Assembly: GCA_964573995.1 (NCBI GenBank)
Contig: CAZNLH010000008.1
Location: 18,978-82,977 of the forward strand
Length of the DNA: 64,000 nt
Source of the DNA: CAZNLH01 sp964573995
GTDB taxonomy: Bacteria > Gemmatimonadota > CAZMKB01 > CAZNLH01
Reading direction: 5' to 3'
In this document: piece after piece, positions 8,644-17,086 of the stretch
Layout of the letters: every line of letters begins with the position of its first letter
Numbering within the stretch: the first letter of the stretch is position 1
The notes under the pieces: model-generated
What the model was told of the DNA's origin: nothing
Seen by the model: only the letters and a program-made list of their open reading frames with translations
Databases searched by the model: none
Position numbers and translations under genes: made by a program

Positions 8644-9957
8644 ATGAAAGAAAAGGCAGTCCGACACGCAAACATCATGGAAGTCGCTGAAGAGCCGGGG
8701 AAACAATACCTCGACATCAACCAACTCAAGTCGAAGAGCATCTCGGAACTTCAGGAGATGGCCGATGATTTCGGCATCAACAACCTCGGCAACCTCAAGA
8801 AACAGGACCTGATCTACCTGATCGAGCAGAGCATGCTCGACAACAACATAATCCTTCGCGGGGAGGGAGTCCTGGAGATCCTCCCCGAGGGATACGGATT
8901 CTTGAGGTCCCAGGACTGGAACTACCTCTACGGCCCGGATGATATATACGTCTCACCGTCACAGATCAAGAGGTTCAGCCTCTCGACCGGTGATGTCGTC
9001 CAGGGGCAGGTGCGCCCGCCCAAGGAGGGAGAACGCTATCTCGCCCTCCTCAAGGTCGAGGCCGTTGACTATGAAGACCCGGAAAAGTGCAAGCACAAGA
9101 TCTTCTTCGACAACCTAACTCCACTGTACGCCGATGAGCGGATCAACCTGGAGAACAAGTCCGAGGACCTTGCCATGCGGGTAATGAACCTCCTGTCACC
9201 CATCGGCAAGGGACAGAGGGGGCTGATCGTCTCTCCTCCGAAGGCCGGGAAGACCATCCTCCTGCAAAAGATCGCAAACTCCATAACCGAAAATCACCCC
9301 GAGATCTTCCTCATCGTCCTCCTGATCGACGAGCGCCCGGAAGAAGTCACCGACATGGAGAGGAACGTCAAGGCGGAAGTCATCAGTTCCACGTTCGATG
9401 AACCGGCCGACCGGCACGTCCAGGTAGCCGAGATGGTGATCGAAAAGGCAAAGCGCCTCGTCGAGCACCAGAAGGATGTCGTCATACTCCTCGACAGCAT
9501 CACAAGGCTGGCACGGGCGCACAACGTCGTCGTCCCCCACAGCGGGAAGATACTCTCCGGGGGTGTGGATGCCCACGCCCTTCACAAACCGAAGCGCTTT
9601 TTCGGCGCGGCAAGGAATATCGAAGAGGGGGGGAGCCTGACCATCATCGCCACCGCCCTGGTCGAGACGGGGAGCCGGATGGATGAGGTGATCTTCGAGG
9701 AATTCAAGGGGACGGGAAACATGGAACTCGTGTTGAAGAGGGAACTGGCCGACAAGCGGATCTTTCCCGCCATCGAAATCAATCTCTCCGGGACAAGGAG
9801 GGAGGAACTCCTCCTGACAAAAGAGGAACTGAACCGGATATGGATACTGAGGAAATTCCTCAGCGAAATGGGGTCCGTGGAGGCCATGGCTTTCCTCTTG
9901 AAGAAGATGTCCGAGACCGATAACAACGCGGATTTCCTCTCCTCCATGAACACTTGA
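8644..9957 (+). CDS. rho: Transcription termination factor Rho
   Basis: 437-residue hexameric RNA helicase that ends transcription at Rho-dependent sites. The Rho_N helix-extended region lies at about 20-60 (LKSKSISELQEMADDFGI), the cold-shock-type RNA-binding domain at about 70-125 (GVLEILPEGYGFLRS), the Walker A motif SPPKAGKT ends at residue 204, and the Q- and R-loop region includes LLDSITRLARAHN and SGGVDAHALHKPKRFFGAARNIE-type residues. Length is normal. The ATG at 8644 follows GGAAGAGAAGAGAG; a TTG two codons upstream is possible. ruvX begins right after the stop codon. Confidence 0.98.
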   Translation: MKEKAVRHANIMEVAEEPGKQYLDINQLKSKSISELQEMADDFGINNLGNLKKQDLIYLIEQSMLDNNIILRGEGVLEILPEGYGFLRSQDWNYLYGPDDIYVSPSQIKRFSLSTGDVVQGQVRPPKEGERYLALLKVEAVDYEDPEKCKHKIFFDNLTPLYADERINLENKSEDLAMRVMNLLSPIGKGQRGLIVSPPKAGKTILLQKIANSITENHPEIFLIVLLIDERPEEVTDMERNVKAEVISSTFDEPADRHVQVAEMVIEKAKRLVEHQKDVVILLDSITRLARAHNVVVPHSGKILSGGVDAHALHKPKRFFGAARNIEEGGSLTIIATALVETGSRMDEVIFEEFKGTGNMELVLKRELADKRIFPAIEINLSGTRREELLLTKEELNRIWILRKFLSEMGSVEAMAFLLKKMSETDNNADFLSSMNT

Positions 9958-10416
9958 ATGACCACTAACGGCAGAATATTGGCGATCGACTACGGTACGC
10001 GACGCGTCGGCCTCGCCATCAGTGATCCCACCAATACAATAGCCTGTCCCCTGCCAACCCTCGACCGAAGGAAGAACAACACTCCCCTGGAGGAGAGGGT
10101 CGCCGATACCGCCCGGGAACTGAACGTCTCTCTCGTAATCGTTGGACTGCCCATCACCACCAGTGGAGAGAAGGGGGATAGGGCCAGGGAGGTCGAGGCC
10201 TTCGTCTCGCGCCTTCGACCCTTGATCAACTCCCCGGTCGACACGTTGGATGAGCGATTCAGCAGTGTCCGGGCGACCCGGATCATCCACGAACTCGGGG
10301 GAAAGGCTGGGAAAGACAAGGGTAGGGTGGACAGGATCTCCGCGCTTATCATCCTCCAGAACTACCTCGACGCCGGCCACAATTCAAAGGGGACGCCCCC
10401 GCCGCCAGGGTCGTAA
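9958..10416 (+). CDS. ruvX: RuvX/YqgF RNase H-fold nuclease
   Basis: 152-residue RNase H-like protein of the YqgF/RuvX family, implicated in 16S rRNA 5'-end maturation and originally called a Holliday-junction resolvase homologue. The first strand with the catalytic Asp is ILAIDYGTRRVGLAISD; VIVGLP, then LDERFSSVRATRIIHELGG and VDRISALIILQNYLD follow in the normal order. Size is typical. The ATG directly abuts the rho stop, and its own TAA overlaps the ATG of mltG by one base (TAATG). Confidence 0.95.
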   Translation: MTTNGRILAIDYGTRRVGLAISDPTNTIACPLPTLDRRKNNTPLEERVADTARELNVSLVIVGLPITTSGEKGDRAREVEAFVSRLRPLINSPVDTLDERFSSVRATRIIHELGGKAGKDKGRVDRISALIILQNYLDAGHNSKGTPPPPGS

Positions 10417-11432
10417 TGAAGGCGTGGGCGGAACATCACCTGGGCCTCATCCTTCCAGCCGCCTGTATCTTGTGGGCCGTCTCTCCCTTTTTCTATTACT
10501 CCTTTGCCACATTCTACATCCCCCCGCGAGAGGGCTTTAATTTCAAGGTTCCGCCCGGGGCCACGCTCAGGGAGATTGCATCTGGCCTGCAGGAGAGGGG
10601 TATCACCAGGCACCCATACATCTTCATGGAACTCGCGGTAATTATGGGGGGCCAGGAAGACCTGAAGGCGGGTACCTACCAGTTCGAGGGAGAATTGTCT
10701 CTCTTCAGGGTCGCGGGAGACATCATCAACGGCAGGGTCGCCACGAGGGAAATCACCATCCCGGAGGGCTACGACTTATCGGATATCATAAATTACCTGT
10801 GCAGGACTACCGGAGCGGACGAGGAGAGTGTCAGAAGGTTGGGAAATGACCCAGAACTCCTCGGCCTGCTTGGACTGGGAACCCCTTCGATAGAGGGATT
10901 TTTGTTTCCAGACACCTATGTCATACGGGTGGACATGCCCGCAAGAGAGATCTTCAAGTTGATGATACGGCGTTACCACGAGGTGTTCAACGACTCACTC
11001 AGGGCAAGGGCGAAGGAGATCGGCCTGTCGGAAGTAGAGGCCGTCACACTGGCATCCATTATCGAGAAGGAGACGGGCATCGAGGATGAAAGGAAGGTCA
11101 TCTCTGGCGTCTTCCACAACCGCCTGGTGCGCGGGATGCCCCTCGAAGCAGATCCCACGGTCCGGTACGCCATCTCCAAGTACCGGGGACAACTCACGTA
11201 CAAGGACCTGGAATGTGACTCGCCATACAATACCTACCGTTACCGCGGGCTTCCTCCAGGACCGATCTGCAGCCCAGGCAAGGCCTCTATCATGGCCGCA
11301 CTCCACCCCGCGGATGTTGATTACCTCTACTTCGTAGCGACCGGCGACGGGACTCATACCTTCTCCAGGACGCTTGCACAGCACAACGCGGCCAGGAGGA
11401 GTGCGAGGAGTAGACAAGGGGACAGGCGGTAA
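10416..11432 (+). CDS. mltG: Endolytic murein transglycosylase MltG (YceG-like)
   Basis: 338-residue inner-membrane enzyme that cleaves nascent glycan strands. One N-terminal membrane helix (about residues 10-30) is followed by a LysM-like subdomain (FKVPPGATLREIASGLQE), then the YceG catalytic domain with the conserved Glu in ASIIEKETGIEDERKVISGV, FHNRLVRGMPLEADPTVRYA, YNTYRYRGLPPGPICSPG and DYLYFVATGDGTHTFS. All family hallmarks are present. The ruvX-mltG pairing is common in bacteria. This gene ends the rho transcription unit, facing the convergent subtilase 37 bases away. Confidence 0.96.
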   Translation: MKAWAEHHLGLILPAACILWAVSPFFYYSFATFYIPPREGFNFKVPPGATLREIASGLQERGITRHPYIFMELAVIMGGQEDLKAGTYQFEGELSLFRVAGDIINGRVATREITIPEGYDLSDIINYLCRTTGADEESVRRLGNDPELLGLLGLGTPSIEGFLFPDTYVIRVDMPAREIFKLMIRRYHEVFNDSLRARAKEIGLSEVEAVTLASIIEKETGIEDERKVISGVFHNRLVRGMPLEADPTVRYAISKYRGQLTYKDLECDSPYNTYRYRGLPPGPICSPGKASIMAALHPADVDYLYFVATGDGTHTFSRTLAQHNAARRSARSRQGDRR

Positions 11433-11468
11433 GCCAGGTTCGGTCGATTCAGACCCCTCTCACCGACC

Positions 11469-14400
11469 TCAATGGATCAGGACGAGTTTGCGGGTCATCT
11501 CCGAGGATCCCTGGCTCAGCCGATAGAAATATATCCCCGATGGAAGCGGGNNNNNNNNNNNNNNNNNNNNNNNNNNNNNNNNNNNNNNNNNNNNNNNNNN
11601 NNNNNNNNNNNNNNNNNNNNNNNNNNNNNNNNNNNNNNNNNNNNNNNNNNCATCTCCGAGGATCCCTGGCTCAGCCGATAGAAATATATCCCCGATGGAA
11701 GCGGGCTCCCATGGTCGTCCTTGCCATACCAATTGAACGAGTACTCCCCGGGGGGCTGCATGGTGTTTACCGCCACATTGACACGCCTCCCTCTCAGGTC
11801 GAAGAATTCCAACCTTACCGGGACCGGGTTCAGGGAATCCGAAGAGGCGCTGATGCTGTAGTTGATCGTCGTGTAGCAGCCGTCGCACGCAGGAAACGGG
11901 TTAGGAAAGTTCTGTGTCAGGGTGAACTTCCTGTAAGTGGGAGGGGAAGGAGGTATGATGACCGAGGGCAGTAAGTCCTTGATCTCCTCGTACTTGGCCT
12001 GGGCCGCCCTGGCATTGTCCCTGAGGTCGGAAAAGTTCTCTCCGCCGAGCACGGCGAACGCCACGGCCATCGTATCCCCGGGGCCCATGGAAAATGGGCC
12101 CACGGAAAGCATCTGGGACCAATCATCGAGGGTGTCCCCCCTCGTGGCATCGAATCCGCTGGTTAGAAAATGGTACTTCTCGGCGTCTGTGAAGCCATCG
12201 TATATATACGTCGGGTTGTTGATCGCCCTGTAGGACGTCGGCGTGTGGCTCAACAGGGATATGCCCATATACTTCTCGAACATCTCGCTCCACATGTAAC
12301 CGAGTGCATCGTCGGGGTCCCAGTCGACGTAATTCCGGTCGTACCAGAGCGCATCCATGTCCCAATCAAAGTAGAGACCGGTATATAGGTTCGACAACGC
12401 CTCCGTAGGGCTGGAATTGATGATGAAATAGACCAGCATGACATAGTCATTGTTGACGTTATCGGACCATGCGAAACTCCGCTGTAGGACCTGGATACCG
12501 ATCGGGTCGTCGGCGCCACCATCGTCATACGCCGCGTATCCCTCCTGGTCCGCGATCTCGCCGGAAGTCGTAAAGGTAAGGTTTCCCCCGGGAATCACGC
12601 GCCAGTCACTCTCACCCCCATCCGTCCCATCGGAGACCTGGGAAGGACCGACCCCTGCCAGGAACGCCCCGTGGAACAACCAGTTGGTGCTGTCCTTCGG
12701 AAATCTGAAGCCCTCCCCCACCAGACTCGCCCCGTTGTAATAACCGTACTGGCCGAAGTTGGTCACCGTGAAGGTGACGTTCCCAATGTCGTGCTCCCCG
12801 GAACCGCCCGTGACGGGTGTCCCGACGACAGAATCGAAGCGCAAGGTATCCGGTCCACCCCCCGACCATGACAGGACGAGCGAGAGCGGAACAGGCGTAC
12901 CTGCTGGTATCGACTCGCCGAACATGACGCGGAAATGGTCCGCATCGTTGTCCGCTTCGCCCCCGAGGGGCAGGTCACCGTACACGGCGCTCGAGTCCGC
13001 CACCCTTACATCGAAGCGACTCGACAAGAGAATCGCCTGGAGCCCGGATGCGAGAGCGCCATCGTTACGGAGCGTAATGACGAGGTCCAGGGTCTCCCCC
13101 GGATCCGGTCTGTTGTTCGATTGATCCCTGTAGTCGATATCGAGGATCGATATGGCCGGCACCGCGGGAGTCCCTATCTCTCTGAGGGCAGCGGGTAGGT
13201 TGATCACTCCCATCCCGTACGCATTGTCGTCCCCCGGTTCACCAAGGTCCTCGGCCGAGTTGAGGAGGGCGTACTTGACCTCCTCACTGGTCAGGGAGGG
13301 ATCTACCCCGAAGAGGAGGGCCGCGGCACCGGAGACATGGGGGGCCGAGAAAGAGGTCCCGGTCAATTGATGATATCCGCCGCCTGCGGCCGTCCCCTTG
13401 GCCATTCGAATATCGCTTCCCGGGGCGACCACCTCCGGCTTTACGGTGCTGCTGTCACACGTCGAGGGTCCGCGACTGCTGTACGTAGCAACCTGGAGGC
13501 TGTTGGTAACTGCCCCTACGGCAAAGGCGTTGACCGGTGAGGCCACTCGACTTGCCGGCGAGGCGATGGTGAAGTCGCCCGGCCCCGTATTGCCCGCCGA
13601 GAAGAATACGGCGCTTCCGAGCATCTCCACCGCGTCGATGGCATCGTAGAGTATATCATCACAGAAACCCCCGCCGTTAGTCAGGTTGGTCCCCCAGGAA
13701 TTATTAATGACCCGGGGGACGTCTGCCACGGTCTTTGGATCCCCATCCGGGTCGGCAGCCCATTCGAAGCAGTCGAGCAGGATGCCGGTAGTCGTGACCT
13801 CCGCCCCACCGGCATCAGCCTCGAAGGCGTTGGCGGCTATCCAGGTCGCCCCCGGCGCCACGCCCACGGTGTCGCTGCCGCTCGACCCGAGGATAATGCT
13901 CATGACCCCGGTGCCGTGTGTTACCCCCCCTGCCAAGTCGTCATCGAGGGGCCTGCTGGAGTGATTGAATGGATCGAACCAGCACTCGGAGGGCGGAAAT
14001 CCCATAGCACCCCTCCACTTGCCGGATAGCGCGGGGTGGTCCGCGTCGACCCCTGAATCGAATGAACATACCAATACTCCCCTGCCGGTATAACCAAGGC
14101 GCCAGAGAGAATCGGCACCGATCACCCCGAGGTTGGGTTCCAATCCATAATGGCGCAATGGGGCCGGGGCGCTATCGACAGGGGACGGCAGGGGTGTCTT
14201 GCGGTTCAGAACCACCCTGTCCACGTCCTCCCTCCCGCTGCAGGCAGACACCACCATGGGGTACGCCTCGACCAGCACGGCATTTACTATCCAGTAGGGA
14301 CGGAAATCACGGACACTCCCTCTCCCCATGGCACCTTTGAGGAACGAAAGGATGGCCCCCTGAGATGATGCCGCCTTCGCCTTGAGCGTATCAATGCCCT

Positions 14401-14656
14401 TGAGATGACGGGTCGCGAAGTCCTCCCCCGCGATGGAGTAAGCACTGCGCAGGCCCTCGATGTCGACCCTGTCCTTCAAGACGACGATTACGGAGAGGGT
14501 GGTATCCGGAGGCGAGGTCTTGAGCAGGGCCTCCAGCGGCTGGGCGGGCCCCGCGGCGTACATGTTGACCGAAGGGAAGAAAAAAAAGAGGCAGATGAGT
14601 ATAGTAAACACGGCCATTGTCAAGAGCCTTCCGCACCACCTGGATTGACGTCGCAT
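11469..14656 (-). CDS. Secreted S8 subtilase with FlgD-like C-terminal domain (contains assembly gap)
   Basis: Exported serine protease. Merging the 55-base overlap across the gap gives about 1010 residues ending TRKLVLIH. The signal peptide is within residues 1-35. The catalytic triad is Asp200 (SFDSGVDADHP), His247 (GVTHGTGVM) and Ser435 (LTGTSFSAPHVSG). About 350 residues of beta-rich region follow, then a C-terminal module with QNFPNPF, VRLEFFDLRGRRV and SGIYFYRLSQG, the form of FlgD-like/type 9-type tails. The start overlaps rnhB by 37 bases; an ATG at 14617 would avoid this but shortens the signal peptide. It is placed last in the ffh-rnhB operon. Confidence 0.9.
11551..11650. other. 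Assembly gap of 100 N
   Basis: Exactly 100 N. Bases 11496-11550 and 11651-11705 are identical (55 bases), so the flanking contigs overlap. Removing the gap and one copy keeps the subtilase reading frame open to the stop at 11469-11471. Confidence 0.95.
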
Positions 14657-15261
14657 CCGATGAGCACCTTGACCGGGCCGAAGGTCCTTCTATGTATGGG
14701 GATGATGCCGAGCCTGCGGAGGGCGGAGAGGTGCTCGGGGGTAGGATAACCCTTGTTCCTCGAAAGACCATACCCTGGATAACGGGCATCGAAGGCCCTC
14801 ATGATCCTGTCCCGCGTCACCTTGGCAATTATGGAGGCCCCTGCTATGCAGCGAACCAAGGCGTCACCCCCCACGACGGCGCGTTGAACGATGTCCACGC
14901 CCGGCAGGTCCATCCCGTCGATCAGCAGACAGTCCGGCTCCCGTCTCAGGTGGGTGATCGCCCTCCGCATGGCCAGGCGCGTGGCGCAGAGGATGTTGAA
15001 ACGATCGATTTCTCCCTCGCGGGATATGCCTATCCCAACATCGAGGGCACGTTCCATGACGATATCGAAGAGCGCTTCCCTGTGACTCTCCGTCAATTTC
15101 TTGGAGTCGTCGATACCTGGAATGTCTTCACCTGGATCGAAAACGGCCGCCGCCGCCACGACCGGACCAGCCAACGGTCCCCTCCCCGCCTCATCGATTC
15201 CCGCGATCCACGAATAGCCCTCCCCACTGATACGCCTCTCAATCTCCAGCAGATCAACCAT
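14620..15261 (-). CDS. rnhB: Ribonuclease HII
   Basis: 213-residue enzyme that removes ribonucleotides and RNA primers from RNA-DNA hybrids. The catalytic DE pair appears in WIAGIDEAGRGPLAGPVVAA (about residues 20-38), with further conserved blocks DSKKLTESHREALF, CLLIDGMDLPG, ASIIAKVTRDRIM and GYPTPEHLSALRRLG. Length is normal. It lies 12 bases downstream of rplS and overlaps the subtilase start, in the common ffh-rpsP-trmD-rplS-rnhB arrangement. Confidence 0.97.
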   Translation of the reverse strand: MVDLLEIERRISGEGYSWIAGIDEAGRGPLAGPVVAAAAVFDPGEDIPGIDDSKKLTESHREALFDIVMERALDVGIGISREGEIDRFNILCATRLAMRRAITHLRREPDCLLIDGMDLPGVDIVQRAVVGGDALVRCIAGASIIAKVTRDRIMRAFDARYPGYGLSRNKGYPTPEHLSALRRLGIIPIHRRTFGPVKVLIGCDVNPGGAEGS

Positions 15262-15273
15262 GGCGATCGCTCA

Positions 15274-15621
15274 TCACGACTTCCTCTCGGTGATCCTCGC
15301 CGCCTTTCCCCTTAACTTCCTGAGATAAAATAACTTCGCCCTGCGCACCTTTCCCCTCCTCACAACTTCTATACCCTCGATAAACGGCGAATGGAACGGG
15401 AATATACGCTCCACGCCCACCCCGTTCGAGATCTTCCTGACCGTGAAGGTGTGACTGATACCCTCACCGTGCCGCTGCAGCACGACACCCTGGAATATCT
15501 GGATCCTCTCCTTCTCTCCTTCCTTGATCTTGTAATGCACCCGGATCGTATCGCCCGGGCCGAACGCCGGCAGATCGCTCCGAAGTTGGTCTCTACCAAG
15601 GTCGCTGAGCCTGTCCATCAT
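15274..15621 (-). CDS. rplS: 50S ribosomal protein L19
   Basis: 115-residue L19 with the conserved core FGPGDTIRVHYKIKEGEKER, IQIFQGVVLQRHGEGISHTF, TVRKISNGVGVERIFPFHSP and the end RRGKVRRAKLFYLRKLRGKA. L19 lies at the 30S-50S interface. A strong ribosome site, AAGGAGACTG, precedes the first of two adjacent ATG codons. The start shares one base with the stop of trmD (TGATG). Confidence 0.98.
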   Translation of the reverse strand: MMDRLSDLGRDQLRSDLPAFGPGDTIRVHYKIKEGEKERIQIFQGVVLQRHGEGISHTFTVRKISNGVGVERIFPFHSPFIEGIEVVRRGKVRRAKLFYLRKLRGKAARITERKS

Positions 15622-16340
15622 CAGTCTCCTTCTTCACCCTGTTGACTTCTCAAGTATCTTTCCCAGAGATCGGGCCTGCGCTCCTTCGTCAGGCGACAGG
15701 CCATCTCGTGCCTCCACTGCTTGATCTTCTCATGGTCGCCCGTAACCAGGACCTCTGGAACGGCCATGTCCCTGAACCTCCTCGGCCTCGTATAGACTGG
15801 CGGGGCCAACAGGTAATCCAGGAAAGAATCGTCGAGTGCCGACTCAAAGTCCCCCATCACCCCCGGGACCAGGCGGACAACGGCGTCCACCAGCACGAGG
15901 GCGGCCACTTCACCACCACTCAGGATGTAATCGCCTATGGATATCTCTCTCGTCACCAGTGACTGCCGGACCCTGTCGTCCACGTCCTTGTAACGCCCGC
16001 AGATAAGTACCAGCGAATCCAACATGGAGAAGCGAATCGCCGTATCTTGATCAAAGAGGTCTCCCTTGGCCGAGAGGAGTACCGTCTCCCTCTTCTCCCC
16101 CAGCCTTCCACCCAGGCTGTCTACGGCCCGGAAGATCGGCTCCGGCCTGAGGACCATACCCGCCCCTCCACCAAACGGGTAGTCGTCGACCTTTCCGTAC
16201 GGGTCATCCGAGAACCGCCGCAGGTCTATGCATTCCACCGAAATCACCTTCCGGTCTATCCCCCCACTCTTCCATATCCCGAAAGAAAGTGGAGAGGAGA
16301 AAAACTCTGGAAATATCGATATGATATAGATATTCAGCAT
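15621..16340 (-). CDS. trmD: tRNA (guanine-N1)-methyltransferase TrmD
   Basis: 239-residue SPOUT methyltransferase that makes m1G37 in tRNAs with GGN-type anticodon ends. The trefoil-knot region is visible: LVLICGRYKDVDDRV, EISIGDYILSGGEVAALVLVDA and VRLVPGVMG. The usual GRYEG is GRYKD here, a mild variation. The N-terminal FPEFF and YPFGGGAGMVLRPEPI motifs are normal. It overlaps the truncated rimM by seven bases at its start and rplS by one at its stop. Confidence 0.97.
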   Translation of the reverse strand: MLNIYIISIFPEFFSSPLSFGIWKSGGIDRKVISVECIDLRRFSDDPYGKVDDYPFGGGAGMVLRPEPIFRAVDSLGGRLGEKRETVLLSAKGDLFDQDTAIRFSMLDSLVLICGRYKDVDDRVRQSLVTREISIGDYILSGGEVAALVLVDAVVRLVPGVMGDFESALDDSFLDYLLAPPVYTRPRRFRDMAVPEVLVTGDHEKIKQWRHEMACRLTKERRPDLWERYLRSQQGEEGD

Positions 16341-16576
16341 CTACCGGTATTGAGGTTTAACAGGCCGTCGGGGGGATCGATCATTATGATATTCCCCTCG
16401 ATATCCACATCCTGGATGATTGGCGGAACGAAGGGGATGAAGACCTCTCCACGCTTTCCGCCGTTCACTATTAGCAGGTCCTGGGACACGAGTCGGATAA
16501 CGGCCTCCACACGGCCTACTTCCTCCCCGGTCACCGTCTCAACTCGACAGCCCCTCAAGTCTTGATAATAATACAC
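16334..16576 (-). CDS. rimM: RimM-like protein reduced to the PRC-barrel domain
   Basis: The 80 residues match the C-terminal PRC-barrel half of the 16S rRNA processing factor RimM: YYYQDLRGCRVETVTGEEVG, LLIVNGGKRGEVFIPFVPP and IIQDVDIEGNIIMIDPPDGLL. Its position between rpsP and trmD is the canonical rimM slot. The N-terminal RimM domain (about 85 residues) is absent: an in-frame TAA lies about 20 codons upstream of the GTG, and only 153 bases separate this gene from rpsP. Some residues upstream of the GTG still resemble the linker. Either a genuine reduction, a frame-shifted remnant, or loss in assembly. Confidence 0.75.
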   Translation of the reverse strand: MYYYQDLRGCRVETVTGEEVGRVEAVIRLVSQDLLIVNGGKRGEVFIPFVPPIIQDVDIEGNIIMIDPPDGLLNLNTGRC

Positions 16577-16609
16577 GCCGTCGCCTCGCCCGACAAGGCA
16601 CCTAAGCCT

Positions 16610-16661
16610 AGTGTCTCGCTGCCAAAGTCCGCGTTAGGTTCTCTCTCAGGGGCGAGACACT
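16610..16661. repeat. Ten-base inverted repeat in the rpsP-rimM spacer
   Basis: AGTGTCTCGC at 16610-16619 and its exact reverse complement GCGAGACACT at 16652-16661, separated by 32 bases. It sits where the missing 5' part of rimM would be. No T run follows on either strand. Confidence 0.6.
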
Positions 16662-16729
16662 TCCATAGGGGCGTCCCCCCCCTTCTGGCAGTCGGGGAGT
16701 TCCACCGGAATTTCCCTCCCTGTCACCCT

Positions 16730-17086
16730 TTAGGGAGCCTTCCGGGGCCCCCTCCTCTTTTTTGGAGTCTCCGCCTTCTCCTCTGTGGTCTTCCCTCCAG
16801 GCGCCGCCTTCTTCTTGGCAGGAAACCTCGATTCGTGCAACCTCTTCAATATCCCCTCCCTCGACAGGATTGAGCGGACCGTGTCGCTCATCTGCACGCC
16901 CTTGCCGAGCCATTCCATAACTTTTTCCTCGTTGATCTCCACCTCAGCCGGGTCCTTGCGAGGATCATAATGACCGAGGGAATCGATGAAACGCCCGTCT
17001 CTCGGCTGGCGGGAATCCGCCACGACCAACCGGTAATACGGCCGGTTCTTTCTCCCCGTGCGTCTCAGTCTCACTTTCACCGCCAT
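16730..17086 (-). CDS. rpsP: 30S ribosomal protein S16
   Basis: 118 residues. The first 80 are ordinary S16: AVKVRLRRTGRKNRPYYRLV, VADSRQPRDGRFIDSLGHYD and EKVMEWLGKGVQMSDTVRSI. The last 35 form an Ala/Lys/Pro/Arg-rich tail (FPAKKKAAPGGK through KKRRGPRKAP) beyond the usual 80-90-residue end, probably disordered and RNA-contacting. The start overlaps the ffh stop by about ten bases. Confidence 0.97.
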   Translation of the reverse strand: MAVKVRLRRTGRKNRPYYRLVVADSRQPRDGRFIDSLGHYDPRKDPAEVEINEEKVMEWLGKGVQMSDTVRSILSREGILKRLHESRFPAKKKAAPGGKTTEEKAETPKKRRGPRKAP

